Positions 17,702 to 27,176 of a DNA stretch of 64,000 nt are shown piece by piece. The stretch comes from Hyphomicrobiales bacterium (lineage in GTDB: Bacteria; Pseudomonadota; Alphaproteobacteria; Rhizobiales; Rhizobiaceae). The stretch is taken from NCBI GenBank assembly GCA_900469955.1, contig UBYX01000003.1:186001-250000 (forward strand), written 5' to 3'. Within the stretch, counting starts at the first letter, position 1, and the number at the start of each line of letters is the position of its first letter. The notes below the pieces were generated by a model that saw only the letters and a list, made by a program, of their open reading frames with translations, did no database searches and was not told where the DNA came from. A program made the translations under genes and the position numbers.

Positions 17702-18655
17702 ATGCACACCCTTTCGAAATATGTCGCGAAGCGTCTGTTATGGACGCTTCCGACACTGCTGATCGTCGCCATCATGGTATTCTTCCTGGTGCGGATGATC
17801 CCAGGCGACCCCGCCCAACTGATCCTCGGCGACAGCGCCAGCTCGGAAGAACTGGCCAACCTGCGCGCCAATATGGGCCTTGACCAACCGGTACCGGTCC
17901 AGTTCCTCTACTGGTTCGGCAATGTCCTCCAGGGTGATCTTGGCCATTCGATCTCCAATGGCGTGTCCGTCCTGCCTCTAATGCTCGACCGTTTCCAGGT
18001 CAGCGCCGCCATCGTACTGGTGGCCGTTACCCTCGCGACGCTGATTGCGGTTCCAGCCGGACTTCTCGCAGCCTGGCGGCAGAACGAGCATGTCGATATC
18101 GCACTCGTTGCTGCATCCACCCTGCTTATGTCGGTTCCGAGCTTCTGGCTCGGTCTCGTACTGCTCCTGGTCTTCGGGCTGAAACTCGGATGGCTGCCCG
18201 TTGTCGGTTACGTACCTTTTGCGGAAAAGCCCTGGACCGCCATCACATACGTCATCCTGCCGGTGGTGACGCTGATGCTGATCGAGGTCGGCGTGCTCAC
18301 CCGCATGATGCGCGCCAGCGCCATCGAAATCCTGCGGCTTGAATATATCATGCATGCCCGCGCCAAGGGGCTTTCCGAACGCACCGTCCTGCTTCGTCAT
18401 GTGCTGCCGAATGCCTTTGCTCCAACCTGGACGATGATCGGACTGGTGCTCGGCGGACTGCTGGGCGGCATAGCCGTCTTGGAAACCGTCTTTACGCTGC
18501 CCGGTCTCGGGCGCCTTCTCGTCGATGCGATCTTTGCTCGCGACTATCCGGTGGTACAGGGATGTCTTCTGTTTACGGCCTTGATCTACGTGATCGTCAA
18601 TCTGATCGTCGATCTCTGCTATCCGTTGTTCGATCCGCGGGTCGCCGCTTCATGA
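17702..18655 (+). CDS. ABC transporter permease, DppB type
   Basis: 317 residues with six predicted membrane helices and the DppB pattern: VRMIPGDPAQLILGD after the first helix, GLDQPVPVQF, and the cytoplasmic EAA loop ARAKGLSERTVLLRHVLPNAF. It forms the inner-membrane channel with the DppC-type partner, whose ATG overlaps its stop codon in ATGA. The 5' end lies 3 bp after the binding-protein stop. Confidence 0.93.
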   Translation: MHTLSKYVAKRLLWTLPTLLIVAIMVFFLVRMIPGDPAQLILGDSASSEELANLRANMGLDQPVPVQFLYWFGNVLQGDLGHSISNGVSVLPLMLDRFQVSAAIVLVAVTLATLIAVPAGLLAAWRQNEHVDIALVAASTLLMSVPSFWLGLVLLLVFGLKLGWLPVVGYVPFAEKPWTAITYVILPVVTLMLIEVGVLTRMMRASAIEILRLEYIMHARAKGLSERTVLLRHVLPNAFAPTWTMIGLVLGGLLGGIAVLETVFTLPGLGRLLVDAIFARDYPVVQGCLLFTALIYVIVNLIVDLCYPLFDPRVAAS

Positions 18656-19467
18656 TCAGGCAGCCCGCAAACCTCATCATCGGCTCGCTTCTGCTGATCT
18701 TCATCGGCGGCATGGCGCTGCTGGCATTGTTCTGGACGCCCTACGATCCGGCGGCCATCAAGCTTATCTCCAGGCTAAAGCCGCCATCAGCGCAATTCTG
18801 GCTCGGGACGGACGAATTCGGGCGTGATGTCGTCTCCCGCCTGATGACCGGCGCGGTGCAGAGCATGACGGTCGCTATCCTGACTGTCGCTTTCGCCGTG
18901 ACTATGGGCACGCTAACCGGCTTAGTCGCGGGCTACACGCGCGGACTGGTCGATCGCATCCTGATGGTGTTCAGCGACGCGCTGCTCGCCTTTCCCGGTA
19001 CGCTTCTGGCGCTCGGCCTGATGGTGATTTCGGGCCCTAACAAATACGGGATCATCCTCGCGCTTGGCATCGCCTATGCACCATCGGTGCTGCGAATCGT
19101 TCGCGCGAGCGTGCTGTCGGCCAGAGAGCGTGAATATGTCGAGGCCTCGCGCGTCATCGGCAATTCCGAACTTACCACGATGTTCAGGCACATTTTGCCA
19201 AACTGCACGGCGCCAATTGTTGTGCTTGCCACCTCCATGTTCGGCTGGGTGGTGCTGGCGGAAAGCGGCCTGAGCTTCCTCGGCCTCGGCGTTCCACCGC
19301 CGGCGCCTACCTGGGGCAACATGCTGTCGGCGGCGCGCACCTATATCGAGAAGGCCCCGTGGCTTGGACTTGCCCCCGGCATCTGCATCTCGCTGACGCT
19401 GCTCGGCATCAATCTCCTGGGCGATGCCTTGCGTGACCGCTTCGATCCAAGAATGGAGCAACGGTAA
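18652..19467 (+). CDS. ABC transporter permease, DppC type
   Basis: 271 residues from the ATG overlapping the previous stop (ATGA). Features: FWTPYDP, the LGTDEFGRDVVSRLM motif typical of DppC/OppC, six membrane helices and the EAA loop EYVEASRVIGNSELTTMFRHILPN. A longer open frame starts 30 codons earlier inside the dppB-type gene and is rejected. Its stop codon overlaps the ATG of the ATPase gene by one base (TAATG), so the set is translationally coupled. Confidence 0.93.
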   Translation: MIRQPANLIIGSLLLIFIGGMALLALFWTPYDPAAIKLISRLKPPSAQFWLGTDEFGRDVVSRLMTGAVQSMTVAILTVAFAVTMGTLTGLVAGYTRGLVDRILMVFSDALLAFPGTLLALGLMVISGPNKYGIILALGIAYAPSVLRIVRASVLSAREREYVEASRVIGNSELTTMFRHILPNCTAPIVVLATSMFGWVVLAESGLSFLGLGVPPPAPTWGNMLSAARTYIEKAPWLGLAPGICISLTLLGINLLGDALRDRFDPRMEQR

Positions 19468-21074
19468 TGAGCACAGAAACTCCCCACCCATTGCTGAGTG
19501 TCCGCAATCTTCGTGTCGCGACATCCAACGGTCACCCGGTTTTGCACGATATCTCTTTCGATGTCGAAGCCGGCAGCATAGTTGCTCTCGTCGGCGAAAG
19601 CGGCAGCGGCAAGACGGTCGCGGCGCGTGCCGCCATGCGGCTTCTTCCCAAAGCGATCAGCCCGGTCGCCGGCGAAATCCTGTTTGAAGGCCGAAACGTT
19701 CTGAAGATGTCGGATCTTGAAGTGCGTCAAGTTCGCGGCGCGAAGATCGGCATGGTCTTTCAGGAACCGATGGTGTCGCTCAACCCGGCGATGACGATTG
19801 GCGCTCAGCTCGTTGAAGGGCTACGGCTGCATGAGAGGCTCAGCATCGAGGCCGCCTTTGCCCGGGCAACCGAAATGCTGGAACGGGTAAAAATCCCGAA
19901 CCCCGTTTCTTGCCTTGCCGCCTTCCCTCACCAGTTCTCGGGCGGCATGCGTCAGCGCATCATGCTCGCTTCCGTCATGCTTTTACGGCCGAAGCTGCTG
20001 ATCGCCGACGAGCCGACCACCGCGCTCGACACGCTCACCCAGCGGGAGGTTCTGGAAGTGATGGTGGACCTTACACGCACCTTCGGTACAGCCGTTCTAC
20101 TCATCACCCACAATCTCGGTCTCGTCGCGCAATATGCCAAGAAGGTCATCGTTCTGGAGCGCGGCAGGTTGATCGAGGCGGGACCGGTGGATGACGTGCT
20201 GCACCACCCGAAGGAGCAATATACCCGTACCCTGATAGACGCGTTGCCGAAGCGCGATCATAGCCGGAAGCCGCTTCCAGAAGCCGCGCCGCTTGTCGAG
20301 GCCCGCAATGTCGAGGTCACATTTTCCGGCGCCGGCAACATGTTCAGCACGGCGGAAAAGAAACTCGCCGTGCGCGGCGTGTCACTTGATGTGCGTCCGG
20401 GCGAAGTCGTTGCAGTGGTCGGCGGCTCCGGCTCCGGCAAGACGACGCTAGGGCGCGCAATGCTCGGCCTCCTGCCGCTTTCCGGCGGCGACGTGTCTTT
20501 TCGCGGGAAATCTATGGCGACAACGGATCGTGCAGCACTGCGTGACTATCGCCTGCAATGTCAGCTCGTCTTCCAGGACCCCTATTCTTCCCTCGATCCA
20601 CGCCAGAAGATAGCGGATATCATCGGTGAACCGCTGGCGCACGGCCCGAAACTCAGTCGGGCGGAGAAGGCGGAGCGAGTTGGCGCCATGCTCGCCGAGG
20701 TCGGCCTGACCGGGCTTGGCGACCGTTTCCCCCATGCACTGTCCGGCGGCCAGCGACAGCGCGTCGCAATTGCTCGGGCGGTGATCCGCAATCCGGCCTT
20801 CGTCGTTGCTGACGAGCCCGTTTCAGCGCTCGACATGACGATCCAAAAGCAGGTTCTCGATCTCTTCCGCAAACTGCAGGAAAACCACGGTTTCGCCTGC
20901 CTGTTCATCTCACATGATCTCGGCGCCGTCTCCCGCGTGGCGGACCGGATCGTGGTCATGCAGCAGGGCCTGATTATCGAGGAAGGTAGCGTCGACCGGA
21001 TCCTGGATCACCCCCAACACATCTATACGCAGGCCCTGCTCGAAGCGACACCCACACTCGCAGTCGCGGCATGA
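19467..21074 (+). CDS. Fused peptide-type ABC transporter ATPase (DppD-DppF)
   Basis: 535 residues holding two complete ATPase domains. The first has Walker A GESGSGKT, signature FSGGMRQR and Walker B LLIADEPTTALD. The second, after about residue 275, has GGSGSGKTT, LSGGQRQR and FVVADEPVSALD. This DppDF fusion is common in Rhizobiales. Each half carries the C-terminal peptide-transporter extension (YTRTLIDALP; IYTQALLEATP). It powers the permeases encoded just upstream. The first-half signature has Met in place of the common Gln (GGMRQR), an accepted family variant. Confidence 0.95.
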   Translation: MSTETPHPLLSVRNLRVATSNGHPVLHDISFDVEAGSIVALVGESGSGKTVAARAAMRLLPKAISPVAGEILFEGRNVLKMSDLEVRQVRGAKIGMVFQEPMVSLNPAMTIGAQLVEGLRLHERLSIEAAFARATEMLERVKIPNPVSCLAAFPHQFSGGMRQRIMLASVMLLRPKLLIADEPTTALDTLTQREVLEVMVDLTRTFGTAVLLITHNLGLVAQYAKKVIVLERGRLIEAGPVDDVLHHPKEQYTRTLIDALPKRDHSRKPLPEAAPLVEARNVEVTFSGAGNMFSTAEKKLAVRGVSLDVRPGEVVAVVGGSGSGKTTLGRAMLGLLPLSGGDVSFRGKSMATTDRAALRDYRLQCQLVFQDPYSSLDPRQKIADIIGEPLAHGPKLSRAEKAERVGAMLAEVGLTGLGDRFPHALSGGQRQRVAIARAVIRNPAFVVADEPVSALDMTIQKQVLDLFRKLQENHGFACLFISHDLGAVSRVADRIVVMQQGLIIEEGSVDRILDHPQHIYTQALLEATPTLAVAA

Positions 21075-21126
21075 CCAGAACCGAGGAAATCAACGAGCGT
21101 CTCCCTCGGAGGCAGGAGAATTCACC

Positions 21127-21255
21127 ATGTTAATGGCTCTTGACGATCACGGCATCCGAACAAGCCATCAACCAAATCCTCATCGCGCTCCTGGGCCGGG
21201 GACCTGTCGACCGGGCGCTGGAACGGTCGACGCCGGTTTTGGTGGCATGCACTGA
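21127..21255 (+). CDS. Possible small ORF between the Dpp ATPase and M20 genes
   Basis: A 42-codon frame starts at an ATG with a strong upstream AGGAG (AGGAGAATTCACC before the ATG), a better ribosome site than that of the following M20 gene at 21274. The product has no recognisable domain, is rich in Gly and Pro near its end and stops 18 bp before the M20 start. It may be a translated spacer, a remnant of a lost gene, or chance. I do not assign a function. Confidence 0.25.
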   Translation: MLMALDDHGIRTSHQPNPHRAPGPGTCRPGAGTVDAGFGGMH

Positions 21256-21273
21256 TCAGGGAACGGTAAAGCG

Positions 21274-22713
21274 ATGCAAATTTTCGAAGCCATTTGGGAA
21301 ATTGTCGATAAAAAGAGTTCCGCCTATTTTGACCTTAGCGACCGCGTGTGGGAGACGCCGGAGATCAACTATGAGGAATTCCGCTCCTCGGCCGAACACC
21401 TGCGGCTTCTAGAGGCCGAGGGTTTCAAAACCGAGCGCAACATTGCCGGCATTCCGACGGCCGTCATGGGAGAGGCTGGCGAGGACGGGCCGGTGATCGC
21501 CGTCCTCGGCGAATACGACGCGCTTCCCGGCCTCAGCCAGGAGGCTGGCGTCGCCGAGCAGCGGCCCGTGGTTGCCGGCGGCCACGGCCACGGTTGCGGC
21601 CACAATCTGCTGGGAGCTGGCTCGATGCTCGCCGCCGCGGCAGTGAAGGACTATCTTGCCAAAAACGGTCTGAAAGGGCGTGTCCGTTATTACGGCTGCC
21701 CCGCTGAGGAAGGCGGCTCCTCAAAGGGCTTTATGGTGCGCGCCGGCGTCTTCGACGATGTCGATATCGCCATTTCCTGGCATCCCGCCGCCTTCAGCGG
21801 TGTCAACAATCCAATCTCGCTTGCCTGCAGCGAGATGAACTTTCATTTCTCCGGCCGCGCCTCGCATGCCGCGGCGACCCCACACCTCGGGCGCAGCGCC
21901 CTCGATGCGGTCGAACTGATGAATGTCGGCGTGAATTTTTTGCGCGAGCACATGCCCACGACCGCCCGTATCCATTATGCGATAACCGATGCCGGCGGAT
22001 CGGCGCCGAACGTCGTTCAGGCCCATGCGACGGTACGGTACCTCGTACGGGCAAGAACCCTTCCGGAGCTTCTTTCGCTCGTCGCCCGCGTTAAGCGCGT
22101 GGCGGAGGGTGCGGCCTGGATGACTGAAACGACCATGCGGCAGGAAATCATCTCCGGCGATGCCAACCTCGTGGGCAACGAGCCACTGGAGGAATGCATG
22201 CATGCGCAGCTCGAACGCCTCGGCCCTCCCGCCTTCGACGAGGCCGACAGGTCGACCGCGCGGAAGTTCCAGGCGACTTTTACGCCAGAGGACATTGCCT
22301 CGTCCTATTCCCGTTTCAACCTCAAACCAAAAAAGGACGAGCCGCTCTGCGATCGCATCGTGCCGCTTTACGCAGGCGACGAATCGATGGTTGGTTCCAC
22401 CGACGTGGGAAGCGTCAGTTGGGTGGTGCCGACCGTGCAGATGCGCGGGGCGACCTACGCGATAGGCACGCCCGGCCATTCCTGGCAGCTCGTCGCGCAG
22501 GGCAAGTTGCCCGCCGCCCACAAGGGCATGGCGCATGCGGCAAAAATCATGGCGGGCACGGCCATCGACCTCATCCGCAATCCGGCGCTCGTCGAGGCGG
22601 CCAAGGCGGAACACAAGGAGCGTCTCGACGGCAATCCCTTCGTCAATCCGATCCCGGACGACGTCATGCCTCCCATCCTGCCCGTGCCCGCCGCGCTGGA
22701 TGCTGCGGAATGA
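21274..22713 (+). CDS. M20-family peptidase, AbgB-like
   Basis: 479 residues. Metal-site motifs of the M20D/AbgB group are visible: EYDALPGLSQ, GGHGHGCGHNLLG, CPAEEGGSSKG and AISWHPA; a dimerisation domain begins around SGRASHAA. AbgB-type enzymes hydrolyse amide bonds such as p-aminobenzoyl-glutamate or other N-acyl amino acids (family knowledge). The length and the long C-terminal tail (NPIPDDVMPPILPVP) fit that group. It lies after the transporter genes in the same direction, which suggests it acts on the imported compound or on the product of the C45 enzyme. Confidence 0.9.
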   Translation: MQIFEAIWEIVDKKSSAYFDLSDRVWETPEINYEEFRSSAEHLRLLEAEGFKTERNIAGIPTAVMGEAGEDGPVIAVLGEYDALPGLSQEAGVAEQRPVVAGGHGHGCGHNLLGAGSMLAAAAVKDYLAKNGLKGRVRYYGCPAEEGGSSKGFMVRAGVFDDVDIAISWHPAAFSGVNNPISLACSEMNFHFSGRASHAAATPHLGRSALDAVELMNVGVNFLREHMPTTARIHYAITDAGGSAPNVVQAHATVRYLVRARTLPELLSLVARVKRVAEGAAWMTETTMRQEIISGDANLVGNEPLEECMHAQLERLGPPAFDEADRSTARKFQATFTPEDIASSYSRFNLKPKKDEPLCDRIVPLYAGDESMVGSTDVGSVSWVVPTVQMRGATYAIGTPGHSWQLVAQGKLPAAHKGMAHAAKIMAGTAIDLIRNPALVEAAKAEHKERLDGNPFVNPIPDDVMPPILPVPAALDAAE

Positions 22714-22885
22714 CGCAGAAGCTTACCGAAATCAACTTCGCGGTGGGCCAACGCGGGGGTGCCCGTTCCTCGATGAGGACACGGTTGCGGAAACCTTCGC
22801 CACCGACGGCGTGGTTCTCGAGGCGCCGAACACGCGGATCATGAGCGCCACCATCACAGATCTCAAGAAGACCCGCCTCATCTGA
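22710..22885 (+). pseudogene. Remnant of an unidentified gene between M20 and aminotransferase
   Basis: An ATG overlapping the M20 stop (ATGA) opens a short frame beginning MTQKLTEINFAVG, which runs into an Arg-rich, non-protein-like stretch. A shifted frame over the second half reads DEDTVAETFATDGVVLEA and ends TDLKKTRLI before a TGA at 22885, with protein-like composition. The pattern suggests a former coupled gene that lost its middle and its frame. I cannot name the family. Confidence 0.35.
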
Positions 22886-22905
22886 CCGAGCAACGAAAGC
22901 CCCCC

Positions 22906-24225
22906 ATGCAACAGCTTAATGCCAATTCGCTGGAATCCTTCTGGATGCCGTTCACGGTCAATCGGGATTTCAAGAAGAAGCCGCAAATCGTCACCGGCGC
23001 ATCGGGCATGTATTACCACATGAGCGACGGCCAACGGCTGTTGGATGGGATCGCCGGCCTCTGGTGCGTGAATGCCGGACATGGACATCCAAAGATCGTC
23101 GAGGCGATCCAGAAACAGGCCGCACAGCTCGACTTCGCGTCGTCATTCGGGCTCGGCCATCCGCTCGCCTTCCAATATGCCAACCGGTTGACGTCCATTG
23201 CGCCCGAAGGCCTCGACCACGTCTTTTTCACCAATTCCGGGTCGGAAGCGACCGATACGGCGCTCAAGCTTGCGCTTGCCTACCACCACGCTCGCGGCGA
23301 AGGACAAAGGCAGCGGATCATTGGCCGCCAGCGGGGGTATCACGGGGTCGGTTTCGGGGGACTTTCGGCAGCCGGCATGGGGCCGCATAAGAAGCAATTC
23401 GGCATGCTTCTGCCCGGTGCCTCCCACATGCCGCATACTCACGACCTTGTCCGCAACGCCTTCAGCCGCGGCCAGCCGAGCCATGGCGCGGAGATCGCCG
23501 ACGTGCTCGAACAGATGCTGCAGACCTACGATCCGTCCACGGTGGCGGCGGTCATCGTCGAACCGGTCGCAGGCTCGACAGGGGTGCTGATCCCGCCGGT
23601 CGGTTACCTCGAGCGGCTGAGAGAGATCTGCACGCGCCACGGCATCCTGCTGATCTTCGACGAGGTGGTGACCGGTTTTGGCCGCCTCGGGCGGCCGTTC
23701 GCAGCAGACCGTTTCGAGGTCACGCCCGACCTTATTGCAGTCGCCAAGGGCATGACGAACGGTGCAGTCCCCATGGGCGGTGTGATCAGTTCGAACAATA
23801 TCTACGACTTGCTGATAAAAGCCGCCCCGCAAGGGGCTGTGGAATTTTCCCACGGTTATACGTATTCCGGCCATCCGCTGGCGTCGGCGGCGGCGCTTGC
23901 GGCACTGGATGTCTATATTGATGAAGGTCTGTTCGAGCACGCTGCTTCGGTCGAACCGGCCTGGCAGGAGCATGCCCATGCGCTCAAGGGCCACCCTGGC
24001 GTGGTAGATATCCGCAATCTTGGCCTGCTTGCCGGACTCGAACTTGGTGATGACGTCGCGAGCGGCAAGGCTATGGCCAAAAGCGTCTACGACTACTGCT
24101 TTGAGCGCGGCGTACTGGTACGCCCGGTTGCAAACACGATCGTCCTCTCCCCTCCGCTGCTCATTTCGGAGATGGAAATCGACACTTTGTTTTCAACGAT
24201 CGCCGCCGGGTTGAAGACGCTGTAG
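22906..24225 (+). CDS. Class III aminotransferase (beta-alanine/omega-amino acid:pyruvate type)
   Basis: 439 residues of PLP-dependent fold type I. Motifs: FWMPFTVNRDFKKKP at the N-terminus, as in omega-amino acid:pyruvate aminotransferases; NSGSEATDTAL; the PLP-ring Asp in FDEVVTGFGRLG (D252); and the Schiff-base Lys in VAKGMTNGAVPMGG (K281). It would move an amino group to pyruvate or a similar acceptor. It closes the Dpp-M20 gene run, so it may deaminate the amine or omega-amino acid released from the imported compound. A remnant of another gene separates it from M20 by about 20 bp. Confidence 0.92.
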   Translation: MQQLNANSLESFWMPFTVNRDFKKKPQIVTGASGMYYHMSDGQRLLDGIAGLWCVNAGHGHPKIVEAIQKQAAQLDFASSFGLGHPLAFQYANRLTSIAPEGLDHVFFTNSGSEATDTALKLALAYHHARGEGQRQRIIGRQRGYHGVGFGGLSAAGMGPHKKQFGMLLPGASHMPHTHDLVRNAFSRGQPSHGAEIADVLEQMLQTYDPSTVAAVIVEPVAGSTGVLIPPVGYLERLREICTRHGILLIFDEVVTGFGRLGRPFAADRFEVTPDLIAVAKGMTNGAVPMGGVISSNNIYDLLIKAAPQGAVEFSHGYTYSGHPLASAAALAALDVYIDEGLFEHAASVEPAWQEHAHALKGHPGVVDIRNLGLLAGLELGDDVASGKAMAKSVYDYCFERGVLVRPVANTIVLSPPLLISEMEIDTLFSTIAAGLKTL

Positions 24226-24423
24226 CGCGGACGGCGTCACTTCATAGATCGCCTCTGGTGCGATACGGTCTTGAAAAATGCATTGCTGCCAATGGGACGG
24301 TCGCAATATGGGATGGAGGTTTGATTTAGAGCAAGTGGCTTGTCCCTCCAAAAAGGCCGCTCATCGACGCCTAGCTGACAATGCTGAGGGGACACGTGGA
24401 ACTGCTGGAGCCAGCGATGGTTT

Positions 24424-25296
24424 ATGAGTTCAACCTCTCCACAATCAGCAGGTATTCCCATGGTTGTCCAAATCAAGCTGACCGAAAAAGCGATAGCTGC
24501 CAACGTAGATTTGGGCGGCGGGCTGCATGAAGTTGCACCAGATATCGCCTATCTCAGGGCGGCGTTAGTTAATGTCATCTTCTTAGGCTTCCCCGAGCGA
24601 GGCGATCGAGAATGGGTTCTCGTAGACACTGGGGTGAGCGGATCGAAAACCAGCATCACTAGAGCTGCCGAAGCTCGCTTCGGTTCATCCTCCCGGCCAC
24701 GCGCAATCATCCAAACACATGGTCACTTCGACCATATCGGAGCACTGGAGGAATTGAGCGCCGAATGGGACGTCCCAATTTACGCACATCCCGAAGAATT
24801 CCCCTATTTGAATGGCACCAAAAGCTATCCACCGCCCGATACTGCCGCCGGCGGGGGCATCATGCCGAAACTCGCTCTTTTATTTCCCCGATCGCCTATC
24901 AACGTTTCTGATCGGCTTGTTGCAGTGCCTGAAGATGGCAGTGTCCCCCCGATGCCTGATTGGTCATGGCTTCATACTCCGGGCCATACCCCCGGGCATA
25001 TCTCGCTTTGGCGCGAGAGTGATCGCTCTCTCATCGCAGGAGACGCATTCATCACCACCGGACAGGAATCCGCTTATGAGGTTGCTATCCAACAACCTGA
25101 AATGCACGGACCCCCGCGATACTTCACTCCCGATTGGGTATCAGCAGGCGCATCCGTTTCAAAGCTTGCCGCGCTTGAGCCCAGACTTGTTGTCACCGGC
25201 CACGGACGACCGGCTGCAGGGGAAGGCATGCTTGCTTCCTTGAAGCAACTGGCAGACAATTTCCGTGAGATCGCTGTTCCCGAGCACCTCCGATAG
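24424..25296 (+). CDS. MBL-fold metallo-hydrolase
   Basis: 290 residues. The metal-binding motif THGHFDHIG (HxHxDH) is near residue 99, with further ligands in TPGHTPGHISL and AGDAFIT and a C-terminal VTGHGRPAAGEG. The glyoxalase II/lactonase-like arrangement supports hydrolysis of a thioester, lactone or similar bond, or a related oxidoreductase role; the sequence alone does not decide. There is no signal peptide. It stands alone: 198 bp after the aminotransferase and about 680 bp before the next gene, and no regulator is adjacent. Confidence 0.9.
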   Translation: MSSTSPQSAGIPMVVQIKLTEKAIAANVDLGGGLHEVAPDIAYLRAALVNVIFLGFPERGDREWVLVDTGVSGSKTSITRAAEARFGSSSRPRAIIQTHGHFDHIGALEELSAEWDVPIYAHPEEFPYLNGTKSYPPPDTAAGGGIMPKLALLFPRSPINVSDRLVAVPEDGSVPPMPDWSWLHTPGHTPGHISLWRESDRSLIAGDAFITTGQESAYEVAIQQPEMHGPPRYFTPDWVSAGASVSKLAALEPRLVVTGHGRPAAGEGMLASLKQLADNFREIAVPEHLR

Positions 25297-25975
25297 TTCG
25301 CGCCAGGAAGGCAAGTTGATCCGGTGCCTCCGATGGCTGATCGCGGGGCCGAACAGGCACATTCGGCAATCGCGAGATTGTAAAGGAAGGTTCTGGTGCT
25401 GAGAGCATTGCATGGAGCGCCGGTCATACACTGTGCTGAAACAGCGAGATCAGATCCTCTGCGATCCGTGATGCCCCTCGCGATTCTTCAGAAATTCGGC
25501 GCCGTTCACGATCTGACAGAGGACGCTCTGCAAGCTGGTCAACTCGTCTGTTCGATGGCTGACGTGGGTGAGACGTGTCTAACGAGCACGCCATCGACGG
25601 CAGGCAATCAATCAGTAGATCTAAAGCAGCTAGCTGAAATATCAGGTTGCTCGCGCGCGATCTCAATCTAGGCAACCGGTTGTGCGGTGCCCATAGGGTG
25701 CGATTAGTCCCTACTCGCGCCGCTTTCGCGCTGCCACTTGCGACCCTGTCACAACCTGCGACACAGGATATCATCACAGCTGCTGTCGCGGTCGGTTTGG
25801 GCGAGGCCGAAATCCTGTCCGAACATCACCGTGGGCACCTGACAAGTTCTTGCTGGCGAGTCCAACAGCCCCCGGGGTTCGGATCCTGGTGGAGGAACTG
25901 GAGCGAGACGGTGGAAAAGCGGGAACGGAATCGGGCCCTTCATAGTTCGCGGACAAAACAGCTATGAGGACCGAA
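25297..25975. other. Intergenic stretch without a supported gene
   Basis: About 680 bp carry overlapping open frames of 60-117 codons on both strands. None shows a recognisable domain, and none has both a ribosome site and protein-like composition. It may hold decayed coding sequence. No tRNA or repeat was seen. Confidence 0.4.
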
Positions 25976-26428
25976 ATGTCGAATGCGAACCAGAATAATG
26001 ATCGCAATGAGAACAACACCGGTGTCAACTCGAACAGCTTCGGCGGTTCCCTCGAAAGCAAAGCGCAGTTAGAGGACGCCGAAAAGATTGCGTCATGGAC
26101 TGAGGACGGCGAAATCCTCAATATCTATCGGCTGGTTCCCGCAGCGCCTCCGAACGACGCTAGGTGGCAAAAAGCAGGCAATGTTGGTGAAATCGTCGTT
26201 GCCGCAAGAACGGCCGGCGACGCACGTATCGTTGCTGCCGGCCGTGAGCTCGATTACTTAGAGGTGGATTCCCTGCCCGGCGAAGACGTAACGACGCGAC
26301 ACGCCAGCTGCTTCCGCGATGAGAAGGCATATACGGTAATCGAAATCGAGCACGGTCGACAGGGTCTAAAACGCGGCGTCATAGCGGGTGTTGTGCCCGT
26401 TGATACAATCACACCAACACAGGTTTGA
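25976..26428 (+). CDS. Uncharacterised 150-residue protein
   Basis: The N-terminal 25 residues are very rich in Asn, Gly and Ser, then comes a compact domain with WTEDGEILNIYRLVPAAP, NVGEIVVAARTAGDARIVAA and YLEVDSLPGEDVTT. No signal peptide or membrane segment is visible. The ATG at 25976 has GAGGA 5 nt upstream and is preferred over the in-frame ATG four codons earlier, which overlaps that site. It has the character of a small rhizobial hypothetical protein; I do not recognise its family. Both flanks are non-coding. Confidence 0.6.
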   Translation: MSNANQNNDRNENNTGVNSNSFGGSLESKAQLEDAEKIASWTEDGEILNIYRLVPAAPPNDARWQKAGNVGEIVVAARTAGDARIVAAGRELDYLEVDSLPGEDVTTRHASCFRDEKAYTVIEIEHGRQGLKRGVIAGVVPVDTITPTQV

Positions 26429-26713
26429 TCGGGTTCCTAATCAGCTCGGATATGTGAACCATCCGAACCGCTCCGGATCAGCGTCTCGCGCCCTCACGCT
26501 CGAAACATTCCGCCCATCGGAACGGGAATAGATAACCGTTGCTCTGCCTACCGCCCGAGCCTAGCAGATGTGCTGAGGCCAGGGACCTTCTGTTTCTTTG
26601 AGGGCTTATCGTATCTGGTGAGACGCCGGATTCCGATGCCGCATCCAGCCTTTCATTTCACGTGCTGCTTGTTTCGGACAAGCGAAGAGGTCTGATACAG
26701 CATAGGGGAGCTC

Positions 26714-27172
26714 ATGAAATTCAACGCAGATCACGCTGTCGGTATTCTCTTTGCTGGAGTGGGCGGCATCGCTGTATATCTGGGCACGGATTACGGGTTT
26801 GGCAGCCTGTCGGAAATGGGACCTGGGGCTTTGCCAGTACTGCTCGGGGCAGTCCTCTTCATCTTCGGTGCAGCCCTGCTGGTCCAGGCGACGGTTGCGA
26901 GCGAGGGAGCGGCCTCCATTGCCATGATTCCCCCCCAAGAGATCCGCCCTTTCCTGGCTGTCCTGGCAGCGCTTCTTGCCTTCAGCCTCCTCATCGAACG
27001 GGTGGGGCTGTTGCCGAGCGTCGCGGCCCTTATCGGAATCGGCTGGCTTGCGGACAAACGCGGCCGCCTGAAGGAACTGCCGGTGCTCGCACTTTTCATC
27101 CTCGCCATCATCATCGCGATCTTCTACGTCGGCCTGGGCATACCCTTCTATCTGTTTGGCTGGAGCATCTAG
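26714..27172 (+). CDS. tctB: Tripartite tricarboxylate transporter, small membrane subunit TctB (second system)
   Basis: 152 residues with four hydrophobic segments and the TctB signature LSEMGPGALPVLLG after the first helix. Later hydrophobic segments are near residues 78-95 and 120-145. GGGGAG lies just before the ATG. Its stop is 4 bp before the likely tctA ATG at 27177, so the two are coupled. Its receptor gene is not upstream but on the opposite strand at 30277-31254, an unusual split. Confidence 0.9.
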   Translation: MKFNADHAVGILFAGVGGIAVYLGTDYGFGSLSEMGPGALPVLLGAVLFIFGAALLVQATVASEGAASIAMIPPQEIRPFLAVLAALLAFSLLIERVGLLPSVAALIGIGWLADKRGRLKELPVLALFILAIIIAIFYVGLGIPFYLFGWSI

Positions 27173-27176
27173 CGTG

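Noticed and set aside
25860..25900. GGTTCGGATCC, T-loop-like segment
   Set aside because: No cloverleaf can be drawn with the flanking bases, and no CCA-like end follows.
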